Source: an uncultured Oscillospiraceae bacterium
GTDB taxonomy: Bacteria > Bacillota > Clostridia > Oscillospirales > Oscillospiraceae
Length of the DNA stretch: 61,142 bases
NCBI GenBank assembly: GCA_934574095.1
Contig: CAKTMW010000004.1
Coordinates: 1-61,142, forward strand
Reading direction: 5' to 3'
Of this stretch, positions 52,290 to 61,037 are shown piece by piece. How positions within the stretch are numbered: the first letter of the stretch is position 1; every line of letters begins with the position of its first letter. The position numbers and the translations under genes were made by a program. The notes under the pieces are model-generated. The model was not told where the DNA came from. It saw only the letters and a list, made by a program, of their open reading frames with translations, and ran no database searches.

Positions 52290-52296
52290 GTTGAAT

Positions 52297-52416
52297 ATTG
52301 ATTGACAAGGGCAAGCACGGTTTTGACGGCAAATGGCGCCGGAGGGACACGCTGTCAGGTGTGTTTGCCCCTGTCAATTGATGCGACAAATCATGTAAAC
52401 AGGAGGACACAAACCA
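52297..52416 (+). ncRNA. Structured 5' leader RNA, unclassified
   Basis: The transcript leader folds into an 18-bp helix with one mismatch and one G-U pair (ATTGACAAGGGCAAGCAC, 52301-52318, with GTGTTTGCCCCTGTCAAT, 52361-52378). It is topped by a second helix GACGGC/GCTGTC (52325-52330 and 52351-52356) and a 20-nt purine-rich loop containing GGCGCCGGAGGGACA. A 38-nt single-stranded stretch then holds the AGGAGG site. I do not recognise a known riboswitch class. No terminator follows, so any control would be translational. Confidence 0.55.
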
Positions 52417-52716
52417 ATGGCAGATGTGAAAAAAGGCGAAGGCCTTATCTATAAAAACCATCCCCTGCGGCGCATCGACAACCTGATCTACTACGGCTCC
52501 ATGGCTGACAAGTATATCGTCATGTTCCAGATTCTGGAGTCCAAAAAGGAGCAGGATATGGACGTCGCCACCCGTGTTTCCGTGCAGCTGCAGCTGACCG
52601 ACCCCGACCTGAAGTCCCGTGACCGCGTGGTGAAAAAGTCGGAGAAGAACAGCCTGTATGCTGCCATGGATGTGGGCTCTATCTGGTTGGAGCGCGCACT
52701 GGCCGGCAAACTGTAA
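52417..52716 (+). CDS. Small conserved-looking protein of unknown function
   Basis: 99 residues, AGGAGG site, good codon use, unrecognised family. It begins MADVKKGEGLIYKNHPLRR and has a central hydrophobic strand (DKYIVMFQIL, about 31-40), followed by alternating polar strands (VSVQLQLTD) and a charged helix. No signal peptide or membrane segment. It follows a strong promoter and a structured leader and lies 12 nt before an NlpC/P60 hydrolase gene, so co-transcription is likely. Confidence 0.8.
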   Translation: MADVKKGEGLIYKNHPLRRIDNLIYYGSMADKYIVMFQILESKKEQDMDVATRVSVQLQLTDPDLKSRDRVVKKSEKNSLYAAMDVGSIWLERALAGKL

Positions 52717-52728
52717 GGGGGCTTCCCA

Positions 52729-53832
52729 ATGAGATCACGCACATGCCGTATGCTTGCCGCGGCCGTATTGTCCGTGGCAATGCTATGCAACACCGCCGTC
52801 TGCGCGTGGGCGACCACCTCAGACGCCGCCTCCGCCCAGGAGGCAGCGGTCATTAAGACCGCTCTGACCGCCGGCCTGGAGGTCAACGGCCAGAAGCCGG
52901 AGCTCCCCCGCCTGCTGCCCAGTGAGACCAAGGTCAAGTCTGTGGGCCGTGTACTGGAAAAAGACGTGCCTCTGTTCTTCGACCCCACGGAGGAGAGCAA
53001 CGTCTACATTCTCCTGCCGCTGGACGCTATCGTGTCCGTGATGGAGGACCTGGGCGACTGGTTCCGCGTCAGCTATAACGACTGCACCGGCTTCATCCCG
53101 CCGGAGTACATCGAGCTCCTCAAGTATGACGAAAGCTTCGAGACCTACGGCGTCGTGGACGCCGAGGAGATGTCCCTGTTGGCAGAAGCGGACGGCGGCA
53201 GTGAGGTACTGACCACTCTGAAGGACGGCGACCGTGTGGAAGTCACCGGTCTTGACAACGGCTACTTCGCCGTAAAGAGCGGTGATAAGACCGGCTACGT
53301 CACCGGCGACGACCTGGACCTGACCATGGAAAAGGAGGCTCCCGCCCCCAAGGTAACGGCCAAGCCTGCTGCCAAAAAGCAGGAGACCACCACAGAAGAC
53401 GGCAGCACTGCCGAGGATAGCGCCGAGAGCGGCGCCGCCGATACTGTCGTCAGTAGCGGCTCCGGCAGCGATATCGTCTCCTTCGCCATGCAGTATCTGG
53501 GTACGCCTTACGCCTATGGCGGCACCGGTTCCGGCGGCTTTGACTGCTCCGGCTTCACCATGCACGTCTTCTCCAACTTCGGCGTCAGCCTGGCCCACGG
53601 AGCCACACCCCAGCTGAACAACGGCTACACCGTATCCAAGAGTGAACTACAGCCCGGCGACCTGGTATTCTTCTTCGGCACCTATAACACCAGCTCCGCC
53701 GCCAGCCACGTGGGCATCTACATCGGCAGCAACCAGTTCATCCACGCCTCCACCAGCCGCGGCGTTATCGTCTCCAGCCTCAGCGAAGCCTATTACGCCA
53801 ACCGCTATCTGACGGCCCGCCGCGTTTTCTGA
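52729..53832 (+). CDS. Secreted SH3-domain NlpC/P60 peptidoglycan hydrolase
   Basis: 367 residues. Signal peptide (about 1-27, ending CAWA), two SH3b-like domains (about 65-130 and 137-198), an acidic Thr/Ser/Glu linker (about 205-240), and a C-terminal NlpC/P60 domain (about 247-367). Catalytic Cys in GGFDCSGF (about 265-272), His in ASHVGIYIG (about 325-333) and third polar residue in HAST. Cleaves gamma-D-Glu-diamino acid bonds in wall peptides. AAGGGGG site. Confidence 0.93.
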   Translation: MRSRTCRMLAAAVLSVAMLCNTAVCAWATTSDAASAQEAAVIKTALTAGLEVNGQKPELPRLLPSETKVKSVGRVLEKDVPLFFDPTEESNVYILLPLDAIVSVMEDLGDWFRVSYNDCTGFIPPEYIELLKYDESFETYGVVDAEEMSLLAEADGGSEVLTTLKDGDRVEVTGLDNGYFAVKSGDKTGYVTGDDLDLTMEKEAPAPKVTAKPAAKKQETTTEDGSTAEDSAESGAADTVVSSGSGSDIVSFAMQYLGTPYAYGGTGSGGFDCSGFTMHVFSNFGVSLAHGATPQLNNGYTVSKSELQPGDLVFFFGTYNTSSAASHVGIYIGSNQFIHASTSRGVIVSSLSEAYYANRYLTARRVF

Positions 53833-53850
53833 CGGCAGCTGCATCCATCC

Positions 53851-53886
53851 ATTTCCCCGGCCTGACAGGCCGGGGAAATTTTTTTG
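53851..53886 (+). terminator. Intrinsic terminator after the NlpC/P60 gene
   Basis: TTTCCCCGGCC-TGACA-GGCCGGGGAAA followed by TTTTTTTG. Confidence 0.93.
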
Positions 53887-53896
53887 CTTCCGGGGC

Positions 53897-53939
53897 TTGA
53901 CAAATTCTCTTTCCATGCATATACTGTTCATATCGAACA
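53897..53939 (+). promoter_or_regulatory. Promoter and operator of the GntR-ABC operon
   Basis: TTGACA (53897-53902), 17-nt spacer, TATACT (53920-53925), overlapping the palindrome TGTTCATATCGAACA (53925-53939) at the start site. Typical for YtrA-type autorepression. Confidence 0.8.
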
Positions 53940-53965
53940 TATACAGTTGAAACGGAGGTGTTCCT

Positions 53966-54355
53966 TTGGACCTGATCATCAGCAATGCCAGCGGAAAACC
54001 CATCTACGAGCAAATATACACGCAGATCAAAAATGCCATCGTCTCCGGAGCGCTTTCCCCCGGTGACGCCCTGCCCTCTATCCGGGCGCTGGCAAAGGAT
54101 CTGCGCATCAGCGTCATCACCACCACCCGCGCCTATGACGAACTGGAGAAGGACGGTTTTATTGACCGCGTTCCCGGCAAGGGCTGCTATGTGGCAGAGC
54201 AAAATCTGGAGCTGGTACGGGAAGCTCATTTGAAGCAGATCGAGGATCACATGAGCGAGATCGTCTCATTGGCGCAAGGTTGTTCGCTGACGGAGGAGGA
54301 AGCCGTGAAGATGCTGCGGCTGATATGGGAAATGAAAGGAAGAGATGCGGAATGA
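53966..54355 (+). CDS. GntR family transcriptional regulator, YtrA type
   Basis: 129 residues from TTG (53966) with a GGAGGTG site. The GntR winged helix is complete: PIYEQIYTQIKNAIVSGAL (about 12-30), LPSIRALAKDLRISVITTTRAYDELE (split at DLR, about 37-62) and VPGKGCYVA. The short C-terminal dimerisation tail of about 50 residues is the YtrA subgroup. Overlaps the ABC ATPase gene (ATGA). Members usually repress their own ABC transporter operon in response to envelope-active compounds. Confidence 0.94.
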   Translation: MDLIISNASGKPIYEQIYTQIKNAIVSGALSPGDALPSIRALAKDLRISVITTTRAYDELEKDGFIDRVPGKGCYVAEQNLELVREAHLKQIEDHMSEIVSLAQGCSLTEEEAVKMLRLIWEMKGRDAE

Positions 54356-55206
54356 CAAATGCGATCGAAATAAAAGGTCTGACGAAGGAATATCCCGGCT
54401 TCCGGCTGGGCAGTCTTGACCTGACGCTGCCCTCTGGCAGCATTATGGGCCTGGTGGGCGAAAACGGCGCCGGAAAAAGCACCACTATCAAGCTGATCAT
54501 GAACGCCGTCCACAGAGACAGCGGCATCGTGTCGGTACTGGGGGTGGATAACCAGAGCGCCGCCTTTTATGCCGCCAAGGAGGATATTGGCATCGTGCTG
54601 GACGAAGCCTATTTCCCCGAAGTGCTGAACGCCAGCGACGTAGGCCGGATCATGGCGAACACGTATCGTCAGTGGGATCCGGAGACCTACGAGAGCTATT
54701 TGCAGCGGTTCGGCCTGCCCCGGAACAAGGCCTTCAAGGATTTCTCACGCGGTATGAAGATGAAGCTGGCCATCGCCGTGGCGCTGTCCCATCAGGCGAA
54801 GCTGCTGATTCTGGACGAGGCCACCAGCGGTCTTGATCCCATGGTACGGGATGAAATTGTGGATATATTCAACGAGTACACCCGGCAGGAGGATCGTTCC
54901 ATTCTGCTGTCCTCCCACATCGTCAGCGATCTGGAGAAGATCTGCGACTACATCGCCTTCCTGCATAAGGGGAAGCTGGTGCTGTGTGAGGAAAAGGACC
55001 GCCTGCTGGAGGAATATGCCCTGGCGCGGCTGTCCCATGAGCGGCTGGCCGATCTGCCGGAGGATAGCGTGATCAGCGCGGAGAACGATCCCTACGGCGT
55101 TCGTGCGCTGGTGCTGCGGGATAAAGTCCCCCACGACCTGCCGCTGGAGCACACCAATCTGGAGGATATCATTCTGTTTCTGGCGAAGGGAGGTACACGG
55201 AGATGA
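54352..55206 (+). CDS. ABC transporter ATP-binding protein
   Basis: 284 residues from the ATG at 54352. Walker A VGENGAGKSTT (about 34-44), signature variant FSRGMKMKLAIAVALSHQ (about 130-147), Walker B LLILDEATSGLDP (about 150-162) and the H-loop SSHIVSD (about 186-192). Single nucleotide-binding subunit of an ABC-2 exporter with the next gene. Regulated with GntR upstream. Confidence 0.95.
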   Translation: MTNAIEIKGLTKEYPGFRLGSLDLTLPSGSIMGLVGENGAGKSTTIKLIMNAVHRDSGIVSVLGVDNQSAAFYAAKEDIGIVLDEAYFPEVLNASDVGRIMANTYRQWDPETYESYLQRFGLPRNKAFKDFSRGMKMKLAIAVALSHQAKLLILDEATSGLDPMVRDEIVDIFNEYTRQEDRSILLSSHIVSDLEKICDYIAFLHKGKLVLCEEKDRLLEEYALARLSHERLADLPEDSVISAENDPYGVRALVLRDKVPHDLPLEHTNLEDIILFLAKGGTRR

Positions 55207-55811
55207 AAGGGTTGCTGCTAAAGGATATTCTGACCCTATACAAGCAGACGAAGATCATTCTGCTGCTAATGGTGGTTTTCGCCTGTATCCCTGGCTTGCC
55301 CACTTCAGCGTTTGCTGTATTTTACGGCGCTATGATGCCTATTACCGCGCTGGCCTATGATGAGCGCAGCAAATGGGATGAGCTGGCGGCCATGATGCCC
55401 TACACGGCCAAGGCCATCGTAGGCAGCAAGTATGCGCTGGGCCTGCTGCTGATCGGAAGTATCTCGCTGCTGTCCGCCGCGTCACAAGTGGTAGTCAGCG
55501 TGGTACAGCATGTCCCCCTTAACACTGAGACGCTGATCAGCATTCCGCTGGTGGCCTGCGGCGCTCTGCTGATGATGCTGATAGACCTGCCTCTGATGTT
55601 CCGTTTGGGCGTAGAAAAGGGCCGCATCATCTACATTTTGCTGACCTGCGGCTGCGTAACGTATTTTGCTATGAACACAGATGACGTGATCGCATCCCTG
55701 GACACTGTCAGCGTCTATTCGGCACTGCTGATGGTGCTGGCAATCACCATCGTTGCTTTTGTCATCTCTTATACCATCTCCGTCCAGGTCTACCGGGCGC
55801 GACGGGGATGA
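55203..55811 (+). CDS. ABC-2 type transporter membrane subunit
   Basis: 202 residues, overlapping the ATPase gene by 4 nt. Six hydrophobic segments (about 16-32, 34-52, 76-96, 108-128, 140-158, 168-195). The opening MKGLLLKDILTLYKQTKII and DERSKWDELAAMMPYTAKAIVGSKY (split at AMM, about 49-73) fit the ABC2_membrane_5 group found with YtrA-type GntR operons. Substrate unknown. Confidence 0.9.
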   Translation: MKGLLLKDILTLYKQTKIILLLMVVFACIPGLPTSAFAVFYGAMMPITALAYDERSKWDELAAMMPYTAKAIVGSKYALGLLLIGSISLLSAASQVVVSVVQHVPLNTETLISIPLVACGALLMMLIDLPLMFRLGVEKGRIIYILLTCGCVTYFAMNTDDVIASLDTVSVYSALLMVLAITIVAFVISYTISVQVYRARRG

Positions 55812-55817
55812 CCTCTG

Positions 55818-55858
55818 CAATAAGAAAAGGACGGCAAAGCCGTCCTTTTCTTATTGCA
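55818..55858. terminator. Bidirectional intrinsic terminator
   Basis: AATAAGAAAAGGACGGC-AAA-GCCGTCCTTTTCTTATT, a 17-bp perfect stem with A/T-rich ends serving both directions. Confidence 0.9.
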
Positions 55859-55861
55859 AAA

Positions 55862-56350
55862 TTATGTTGCGCATTTCTTGCAAGGCGTCAGACCGCGCCG
55901 CTCCACCTCGTCCCATGTAATCTCCTGCCCGTTCTTACCGGGACATGCCGCGTCATAGTGATAGCGCTTTCCGCTGGGCGAGGCATACACATGCTCTGCC
56001 CGTTCCGGGGGTGTAGTTTCTTCCGGTTCTGTGACTTCGTCGTCCGGAAGCGCCGCTTCATCGGGCGGCGTTGTGACGCCCTTCTGCGGAACCGTCACCT
56101 CCGGCTCCGTCTGCGCGGTAGAATCCTGCTGACCATGCTCCTGCAAGTACACCTCAAAGGTGTCCTGCCGGTATTGCTCCTTCTGCTCCAGAAACAGCAC
56201 AGCGTATCCCGTCCCTATACTGCACAGCAGGATACACGCGGCGATCCACGGCAGACAGTCGCCCACCGTCATATTCAGCACCCGCTCCCACAGCTCCTTT
56301 GGTGTGGGCCAGCGCTTTCCGCCGGATGTATTCGCTTTCCGCTTCTCCAT
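55862..56350 (-). CDS. Membrane-anchored protein with Cys-containing C-terminal motif
   Basis: 162 residues. Cytoplasmic basic N-terminus, one membrane helix (about 33-53), an acidic Pro/Thr/Glu linker (about 70-115), and a small C-terminal module HVYASPSGKRYHYDAACPG with TPCKKCA at the end. The YHxxxCxG ... LxPCxxC arrangement is found at the ends of some secreted nucleases and Ada-like metal-binding modules. Function unknown. The ATG at 56350 overlaps no neighbour. Confidence 0.75.
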   Translation of the reverse strand: MEKRKANTSGGKRWPTPKELWERVLNMTVGDCLPWIAACILLCSIGTGYAVLFLEQKEQYRQDTFEVYLQEHGQQDSTAQTEPEVTVPQKGVTTPPDEAALPDDEVTEPEETTPPERAEHVYASPSGKRYHYDAACPGKNGQEITWDEVERRGLTPCKKCAT

Positions 56351-56391
56351 GGCCTGCCTCCCCTTCGCCGCTTTGCACCTGCTGTTCTCTC

Positions 56392-57270
56392 CTATTTCTC
56401 CATACGCGTCAGCATCCTGACGGCATATTTCAAAAACATCTTCACCGCCGGAGATACATCCGCCTTGGAGTTCATGGCCACACCCAGCGTGATCTGTGAA
56501 GGCGGATCGATGGGCAGCATAGCGATGTCACAGATGCGCTTTTCGGTGATCAGCTGGTTCATGACGCTCATACCCAGCCCCTGCTCCACCATAGACATGA
56601 CAGAGAAGCTCTCCAGCGTGGTAAACTGCACGTTGGGCTCGATGCCGTTCTTAGCAAACAGCGCCTCCACGTCGTCATCACAGCCCAATGCCGGCATAAT
56701 GAACCGGTCTGTGGCGCAGTTTTCCAAGGGGTAACTCTCAGCGTTGGCCAGTGGGTGATCCTTGGGCAGCAGCGCCAGCATGGGGTCCTCCGCCAAGGGA
56801 ATGAATTCGTAGGGCATCCCCTCCTGATAGCTGAAAAAGCCGATATCAGCGGCCCGGTCATCCAGCCACTTGGACACCTCCTGCCAGATACCCTCCATCA
56901 GCTTGATGCGGATCTGCGGATAGTCCCGCTGAAACGCGCTGATGACCGCTGGCAGCCAGTGGGTGGCGATGCTGGAATAGGCGGCAATGGTGACGCTGCC
57001 GATCAGCAGACCGTTCATCTCTGCTGACAGTTCAAAGATACGGTCCTCCTGCCGCAGGAATTCCCGTACTGTGGACAGCAGCAGCTCGCCGTTTTCCGTC
57101 AGCGTCACGCCCTTTGTATTCCTCCGGAACACCGGAAAGCCCAGCTCCTTCTCCAGCGCCGTCACCAGCTGGTTCACACCGGAGGGCGTATAGCTGAGGG
57201 CCTCGGCGGCCTTGGAAAAACTGCCCGTCTCCGCCGCCGCCAAAAAAGCTCTGCACCGTGCTGTTTCCAT
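56392..57270 (-). CDS. LysR family transcriptional regulator
   Basis: 292 residues from the ATG at 57270 (GGAGACAGG site). The HTH FLAAAETGSFSKAAEALSYT (about 9-28) is followed by SGVNQLVTALEKELGFPVF; the substrate-binding domain has GSVTIAAYSSIATHWLPAV (about 90-108). The effector is unknown. It is divergent from the small membrane protein gene at 57412, a probable target. Confidence 0.93.
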   Translation of the reverse strand: METARCRAFLAAAETGSFSKAAEALSYTPSGVNQLVTALEKELGFPVFRRNTKGVTLTENGELLLSTVREFLRQEDRIFELSAEMNGLLIGSVTIAAYSSIATHWLPAVISAFQRDYPQIRIKLMEGIWQEVSKWLDDRAADIGFFSYQEGMPYEFIPLAEDPMLALLPKDHPLANAESYPLENCATDRFIMPALGCDDDVEALFAKNGIEPNVQFTTLESFSVMSMVEQGLGMSVMNQLITEKRICDIAMLPIDPPSQITLGVAMNSKADVSPAVKMFLKYAVRMLTRMEK

Positions 57271-57411
57271 GGGTCCTGTCTCCTTTTTACTCACAGTATT
57301 TCTGATAACCATCATCAGATTGTATCGCTTTACTTTCTTTGTTAAATATTCTACTATACAACCATAGAAAGCACAAGCCCAAAATCACATTTTTTTAAGG
57401 AGGAATCTGCC

Positions 57412-57642
57412 ATGAAAAACATCCGTGCTTACCTGACGACCGCCGTGGTTTCCCTCATGCTGGTGGTGGTATCCGCCTTTTCACTCAGCGGTATTGCGCA
57501 CACGGCCGCTATTTCTGTGCCGCTTCTGTTCGGTTTTGTCTTTACCTGGAGCGCCGTCCGGGCGGTGCTCGCCCAAATGGAGGAAAATGACAGCGAGGCG
57601 GAGCCCCTCACCTTCACCCTCCGCATCCCCAAGGCTGCGTAA
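57412..57642 (+). CDS. Small two-helix membrane protein
   Basis: 76 residues with two hydrophobic segments (about 9-28 and 33-53), then an acidic turn and TLRIPKAA. Strong AAGGAGG site. No recognised family. It is divergent from the LysR gene across a 141-nt A/T-rich intergenic region and has its own terminator, so it could be the LysR target. Confidence 0.7.
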   Translation: MKNIRAYLTTAVVSLMLVVVSAFSLSGIAHTAAISVPLLFGFVFTWSAVRAVLAQMEENDSEAEPLTFTLRIPKAA

Positions 57643-57652
57643 TAAAAAGTGT

Positions 57653-57692
57653 AAAAGGTCCGCATACCGATGGTATGCGGACCTTTTTTCTG
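57653..57692. terminator. Intrinsic terminator
   Basis: AAAGGTCCGCATACC-GAT-GGTATGCGGACCTTT followed by TTTC; flanked by convergent genes. Confidence 0.9.
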
Positions 57693-57693
57693 A

Positions 57694-59343
57694 TTATGGT
57701 TCCCGGACCGTACCGCCGCCTTGGTGAATCGTTCCGTTATCCAGGCAAAGGCTTTCCTCGCCGCCGGGCGTTGCGATCTGGCCGCCGTTGAGGGTGATGT
57801 CGCCCTCGCCCATCCACAGACCGTTGTCCAGGAGCAGCGTGCCGCCCTCCACGGTAATGCTGCCCTTCTCGATGTTGCAATCGCCGGTCACATGCACAGT
57901 TCCACTCTTGACCACCAGCGCTGCATTTTGCAGCCACAGTGCCGGACAGGTCAGCGTACCGTCCTCCACCAGCAACAATCCCTCCTGCTCCGCGTTGCTG
58001 CCGATGGCCAGCTCCTCGTTACCGGTAATGATGATCTCCGCGTCGTCCCGGACAACCAGCACCGGCCGGGCTACAGCGCCCCAGCCCCAAACGCTCAGCT
58101 TGTTCGCCGACAAACTGCCGTCTCCGGTAAACAACAGGCTCGTACCGCCCAGCTCTCCGGAAATCGTATTGTTTCCCGTCAGGTCAAGATGCAGCGCCCC
58201 CCAGGGCAGCAGCTCCTCAAGAGCAGCGTCGTTCAGCTTCATCGTACCGCCAAACCAGCATAGCGGCTCCACTTGCTCCGCACAAAGGCTATCCCATGTC
58301 ACGCTCTCACCGTCCACCGGAGCCCACTCCCCGCTGAAGGCCGTCTGATAGTAGGCGCTGCCGTCTTTTTCGTTGTCCAGCAGCGCCGCGCCATAGATGC
58401 GGGACGTTACGGCAGCCAATTCAGCCGCCGCCAGCGTTCCTGCGCCGCCCTCGACGGTCGTTCCCTTGGGAAGCTCACCGTTGAAATACGCCTGTCCGCC
58501 GCTCATCACGATCGCCGCGGCACTGTCAACGTTGTATTCATCTATGAGCGCCACGCCGCCCCGGAAGGTGCAGGCTTTCGCTTCCAAAAGCTGGCGGGCT
58601 AACAGCAGGCCGTCCGCCACCAGCACCTCGCCATTCACCTGCATCCAGTCGGTATAAACTGTGCCGCCCAGCTGCGAATACGCGGGCGCGTTGCCATTGC
58701 TCAGCAGCTCCATGTCCGGGCAAACCACCGTCACGTCACCGGCCACCATCAGCGCAGGCAGGTCGAACCGGTCTCCTCCGCAGCGAATGCCCATGGTCGT
58801 AAAGGTCAGCGTACCGTCGCCGGTGATCAGCACACAGTCGAACCCGTTGAAGCAGGGCTCTCCGCCGCCGTCAATGGTGCAGTTGCCGGAAATGTCTAGC
58901 CGCAGCAGGCCGCCGTCCACCGGCATCAGGTTGGGGATCGCACAATCTCTGGCCGAAATGGTAAAAGCGTTGTACCGCTCACCATTCCAGGCAAGACGCC
59001 CCGCGTTGGTCTCCACCTTCGCGCCGCCGTTGGAGAACTCAGCCACCGTCACGCCCTCGGTTTGAAACTCCCGTAGGATCAAATCGGTATAGCTTCCATC
59101 CGGCATATGTATGCCGTAGATCTCGCTGGTGCAGTCGTGGCCCTTTTCCGCAAAGGGCAGCTGGCTGTCGGGCTCCGCCGTGCCGCTGCTGGCGGCAATG
59201 TCGAACCAGCAGCGACAGCTCTCCGGCAGCTCCTCTGCTGTCAGCTCCGATGGCTCCGTATTTGCGGCGTCCTCTGTCGGCGTACCGCAGGCGTTCATTA
59301 CCAGCAGTAGGCATGCAAGCAGTAGAGCAAGCAGTCGTTTCAT
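57694..59343 (-). CDS. Large repeat-containing lipoprotein (carbohydrate-binding/beta-helix-like)
   Basis: 549 residues. Lipoprotein signal with lipobox MNAC (Cys about residue 19). The body is built of short repeating strands rich in Gly/Asn/Leu (LRLDISGNCTIDGGGEPCF, LHLDLTGNNTISGELGG, GSITVEGGTLLLDNGLW), pointing to a right-handed beta-helix surface protein. The LDLTGNNTI pattern occurs in Clostridia carbohydrate-binding-type proteins. Start chosen at 59343 by the GGAG site; 59361 is an alternative. Function unknown. Confidence 0.82.
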   Translation of the reverse strand: MKRLLALLLACLLLVMNACGTPTEDAANTEPSELTAEELPESCRCWFDIAASSGTAEPDSQLPFAEKGHDCTSEIYGIHMPDGSYTDLILREFQTEGVTVAEFSNGGAKVETNAGRLAWNGERYNAFTISARDCAIPNLMPVDGGLLRLDISGNCTIDGGGEPCFNGFDCVLITGDGTLTFTTMGIRCGGDRFDLPALMVAGDVTVVCPDMELLSNGNAPAYSQLGGTVYTDWMQVNGEVLVADGLLLARQLLEAKACTFRGGVALIDEYNVDSAAAIVMSGGQAYFNGELPKGTTVEGGAGTLAAAELAAVTSRIYGAALLDNEKDGSAYYQTAFSGEWAPVDGESVTWDSLCAEQVEPLCWFGGTMKLNDAALEELLPWGALHLDLTGNNTISGELGGTSLLFTGDGSLSANKLSVWGWGAVARPVLVVRDDAEIIITGNEELAIGSNAEQEGLLLVEDGTLTCPALWLQNAALVVKSGTVHVTGDCNIEKGSITVEGGTLLLDNGLWMGEGDITLNGGQIATPGGEESLCLDNGTIHQGGGTVREP

Positions 59344-59366
59344 CCCTCGTTTCTCCTCCATTTTCC

Positions 59367-60491
59367 TTATTTGGCGTCCTGCGGCTTTTCAAATTCCTCC
59401 GCCACATCCATCAGCAGCTGCCGGATGGGCAAATGCTGGGGACAAACATTCTCACACCTGCCGCACTTTACGCAGTCCGACGCCCTGCGCCCCGGCCCGG
59501 TATGCACCGTATTGTAGTAGAAATCCGCGTTCCAATCCTGGTGATACAGCTGCTTGGCATTCATGGCCGCGAATATATCAGGGATAGCGATATGCACCGG
59601 GCAGCCCGCCACACAGTAGTGGCAAGCGGTACAGGCGATCAGCCGCATACTGCGGAAAATGTCCCGGATCTTCTCGATTGCCGCCATTTCATTCTCGTTC
59701 AGCGGTGTAAAATTCCGCATGAAGCCGATGTTGTCCCGCATCTGCTCCATATTGCTCATACCGGACAGCACCATCGCAATGCCCGGAAAGCCCGCGGCAA
59801 AACGGATGGCATAGCTGGCAAAGCTGCCGCCATGCAGCGCTTCCAACTCGGCGGCAGCCGCCTCCGGCAGCTTCACCAAATTGCCGCCCTTCACCGGCTC
59901 CATCACCAGCACCGGCTTGCCATGCTTCCGGCACACCTCGTAGCACTTACGGCTCTGCACCGTAGGATCGTCGTAGTCCAGATAGTTGAATTGCAGCTGC
60001 ACTACCTCGATCTGAGGATACTCCGTCAAAATCTGCTCCAGATAATCCGCCGTGTCGTGGAAAGAAATGCCCACATGCCGCACCTTTCCCTCCGCCTTCA
60101 GGGCGAAAGCTGTCTCATATGCCTGACAGGCCTTAAAGTGCGGATAGGTCTTTTTGTTCTGGGAGTGCATCAAATAAAGGTCGAAATAGTCTACGCCGCA
60201 GATTTCCAACTGACTCTCAAAAAATGGCCGGATATCCGCCTGACATTTGAAATAGGCATCCGTCAGCTTATTCGTCAGCACATAGCGGTCGCGGGAATAC
60301 CGGTCTGTCAGGCAGCTCTTGATAGCCTGTTCACTCTTGCCGTCCAAATAGCCGTGGGCAGTATCAAAATAATTAAATCCCGCGTCCAAGAAGGCATCTA
60401 CCATGCGGCAGGTTTCCGCTATATCCACTTGACCATCCTGCATCGGCAGCCGCATATAGCCAAAGCCAAAATTTCCCTTGATCCTATCCAT
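59367..60491 (-). CDS. Aldo/keto reductase with C-terminal 4Fe-4S domain
   Basis: 374 residues from the ATG at 60491 (GGGAAGTG site). TIM-barrel AKR part (about 1-270) with FGYMRLPM, catalytic Asp/Tyr in YFDTAHGYLDG (about 42-52) and Lys in VLTNKL (about 72-77). The C-terminal ferredoxin-like region has CTACHYCVAGCPVHIAI (about 287-303) and CVKCGRCENVCPQHLPI (about 343-359), two 4Fe-4S motifs. A common clostridial enzyme type; substrate unknown. Confidence 0.93.
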   Translation of the reverse strand: MDRIKGNFGFGYMRLPMQDGQVDIAETCRMVDAFLDAGFNYFDTAHGYLDGKSEQAIKSCLTDRYSRDRYVLTNKLTDAYFKCQADIRPFFESQLEICGVDYFDLYLMHSQNKKTYPHFKACQAYETAFALKAEGKVRHVGISFHDTADYLEQILTEYPQIEVVQLQFNYLDYDDPTVQSRKCYEVCRKHGKPVLVMEPVKGGNLVKLPEAAAAELEALHGGSFASYAIRFAAGFPGIAMVLSGMSNMEQMRDNIGFMRNFTPLNENEMAAIEKIRDIFRSMRLIACTACHYCVAGCPVHIAIPDIFAAMNAKQLYHQDWNADFYYNTVHTGPGRRASDCVKCGRCENVCPQHLPIRQLLMDVAEEFEKPQDAK

Positions 60492-60571
60492 AGTTACATC
60501 ACTTCCCATTCGATTTTTCAAACGTTGAGTACATTTTAGCATAGCAGCATTCAGAAAGAAACCTATTTTTC

Positions 60572-60603
60572 AAAAAAGAAACGCACCAATCCGTGCGTTT
60601 CCT
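60572..60603 (-). terminator. Intrinsic terminator of the CDP-alcohol transferase-like gene
   Basis: Minus strand GAAACGCAC-GGATTG-GTGCGTTTC followed by TTTTTTG. Confidence 0.85.
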
Positions 60604-60618
60604 TGCATCTGACACAAT

Positions 60619-61005
60619 TCAATTATCCCTGTCTCTTTTGATATAATATCCTTCCTGCACAGCAGCGACAGTCGCAGCAATGCAGACAACCGCGCCGCTA
60701 TATCGCAAGCTGATATACGCCCGTGTCAGCGGAAGCAGAAAGAGCAGCACTCCTGTGATCTTATTCATGATCGTATGCGCAGCGGCAAACTGCTTCTTTT
60801 GAAGAAATCCTGATATCAGATTAGCCAGCTTTATAATGGCAATCGCTTTTGTCCTTCTGGCAACGGCTCCATCAAGCATATCACTCAAACCGCAGAGCAG
60901 ATGCAGCGTAAAAAAACAGGGAGAAGATGCGGAAAAGAACAACAGCAAAGGCGCAAAGAAAACGCGGGAAGCCGTGATATAGTTGGCCGCATACCACTTT
61001 GACAC
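60619..61005 (-). pseudogene. CDP-alcohol phosphatidyltransferase with internal deletion
   Basis: 128 residues from GTG (61005-61003, AGGGGAGG site); the frame is intact. The N-terminal part has the first half of the active-site motif, GLSDMLDGAVARR (about 41-53, DGxxAR). The expected GxxxD...D half and a following membrane segment are missing: the sequence jumps from RRTKA to IIKLANLISGF, then continues with the family's usual VHTIMNKITG-like C-terminal half (AAHTIMNKITGVLLFLLPLT). I read this as an in-frame loss of roughly 45-50 residues, so catalysis is unlikely. A divergent short subfamily is the alternative. Confidence 0.65.
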
Positions 61006-61037
61006 GATAAATATCCTCCCCTCCCACTTATGCAGAC

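Noticed and set aside
59250..60539. 429-codon plus-strand open frame opposite the aldo/keto reductase
   Set aside because: Shadow of a gene with catalytic and Fe-S motifs on the other strand.
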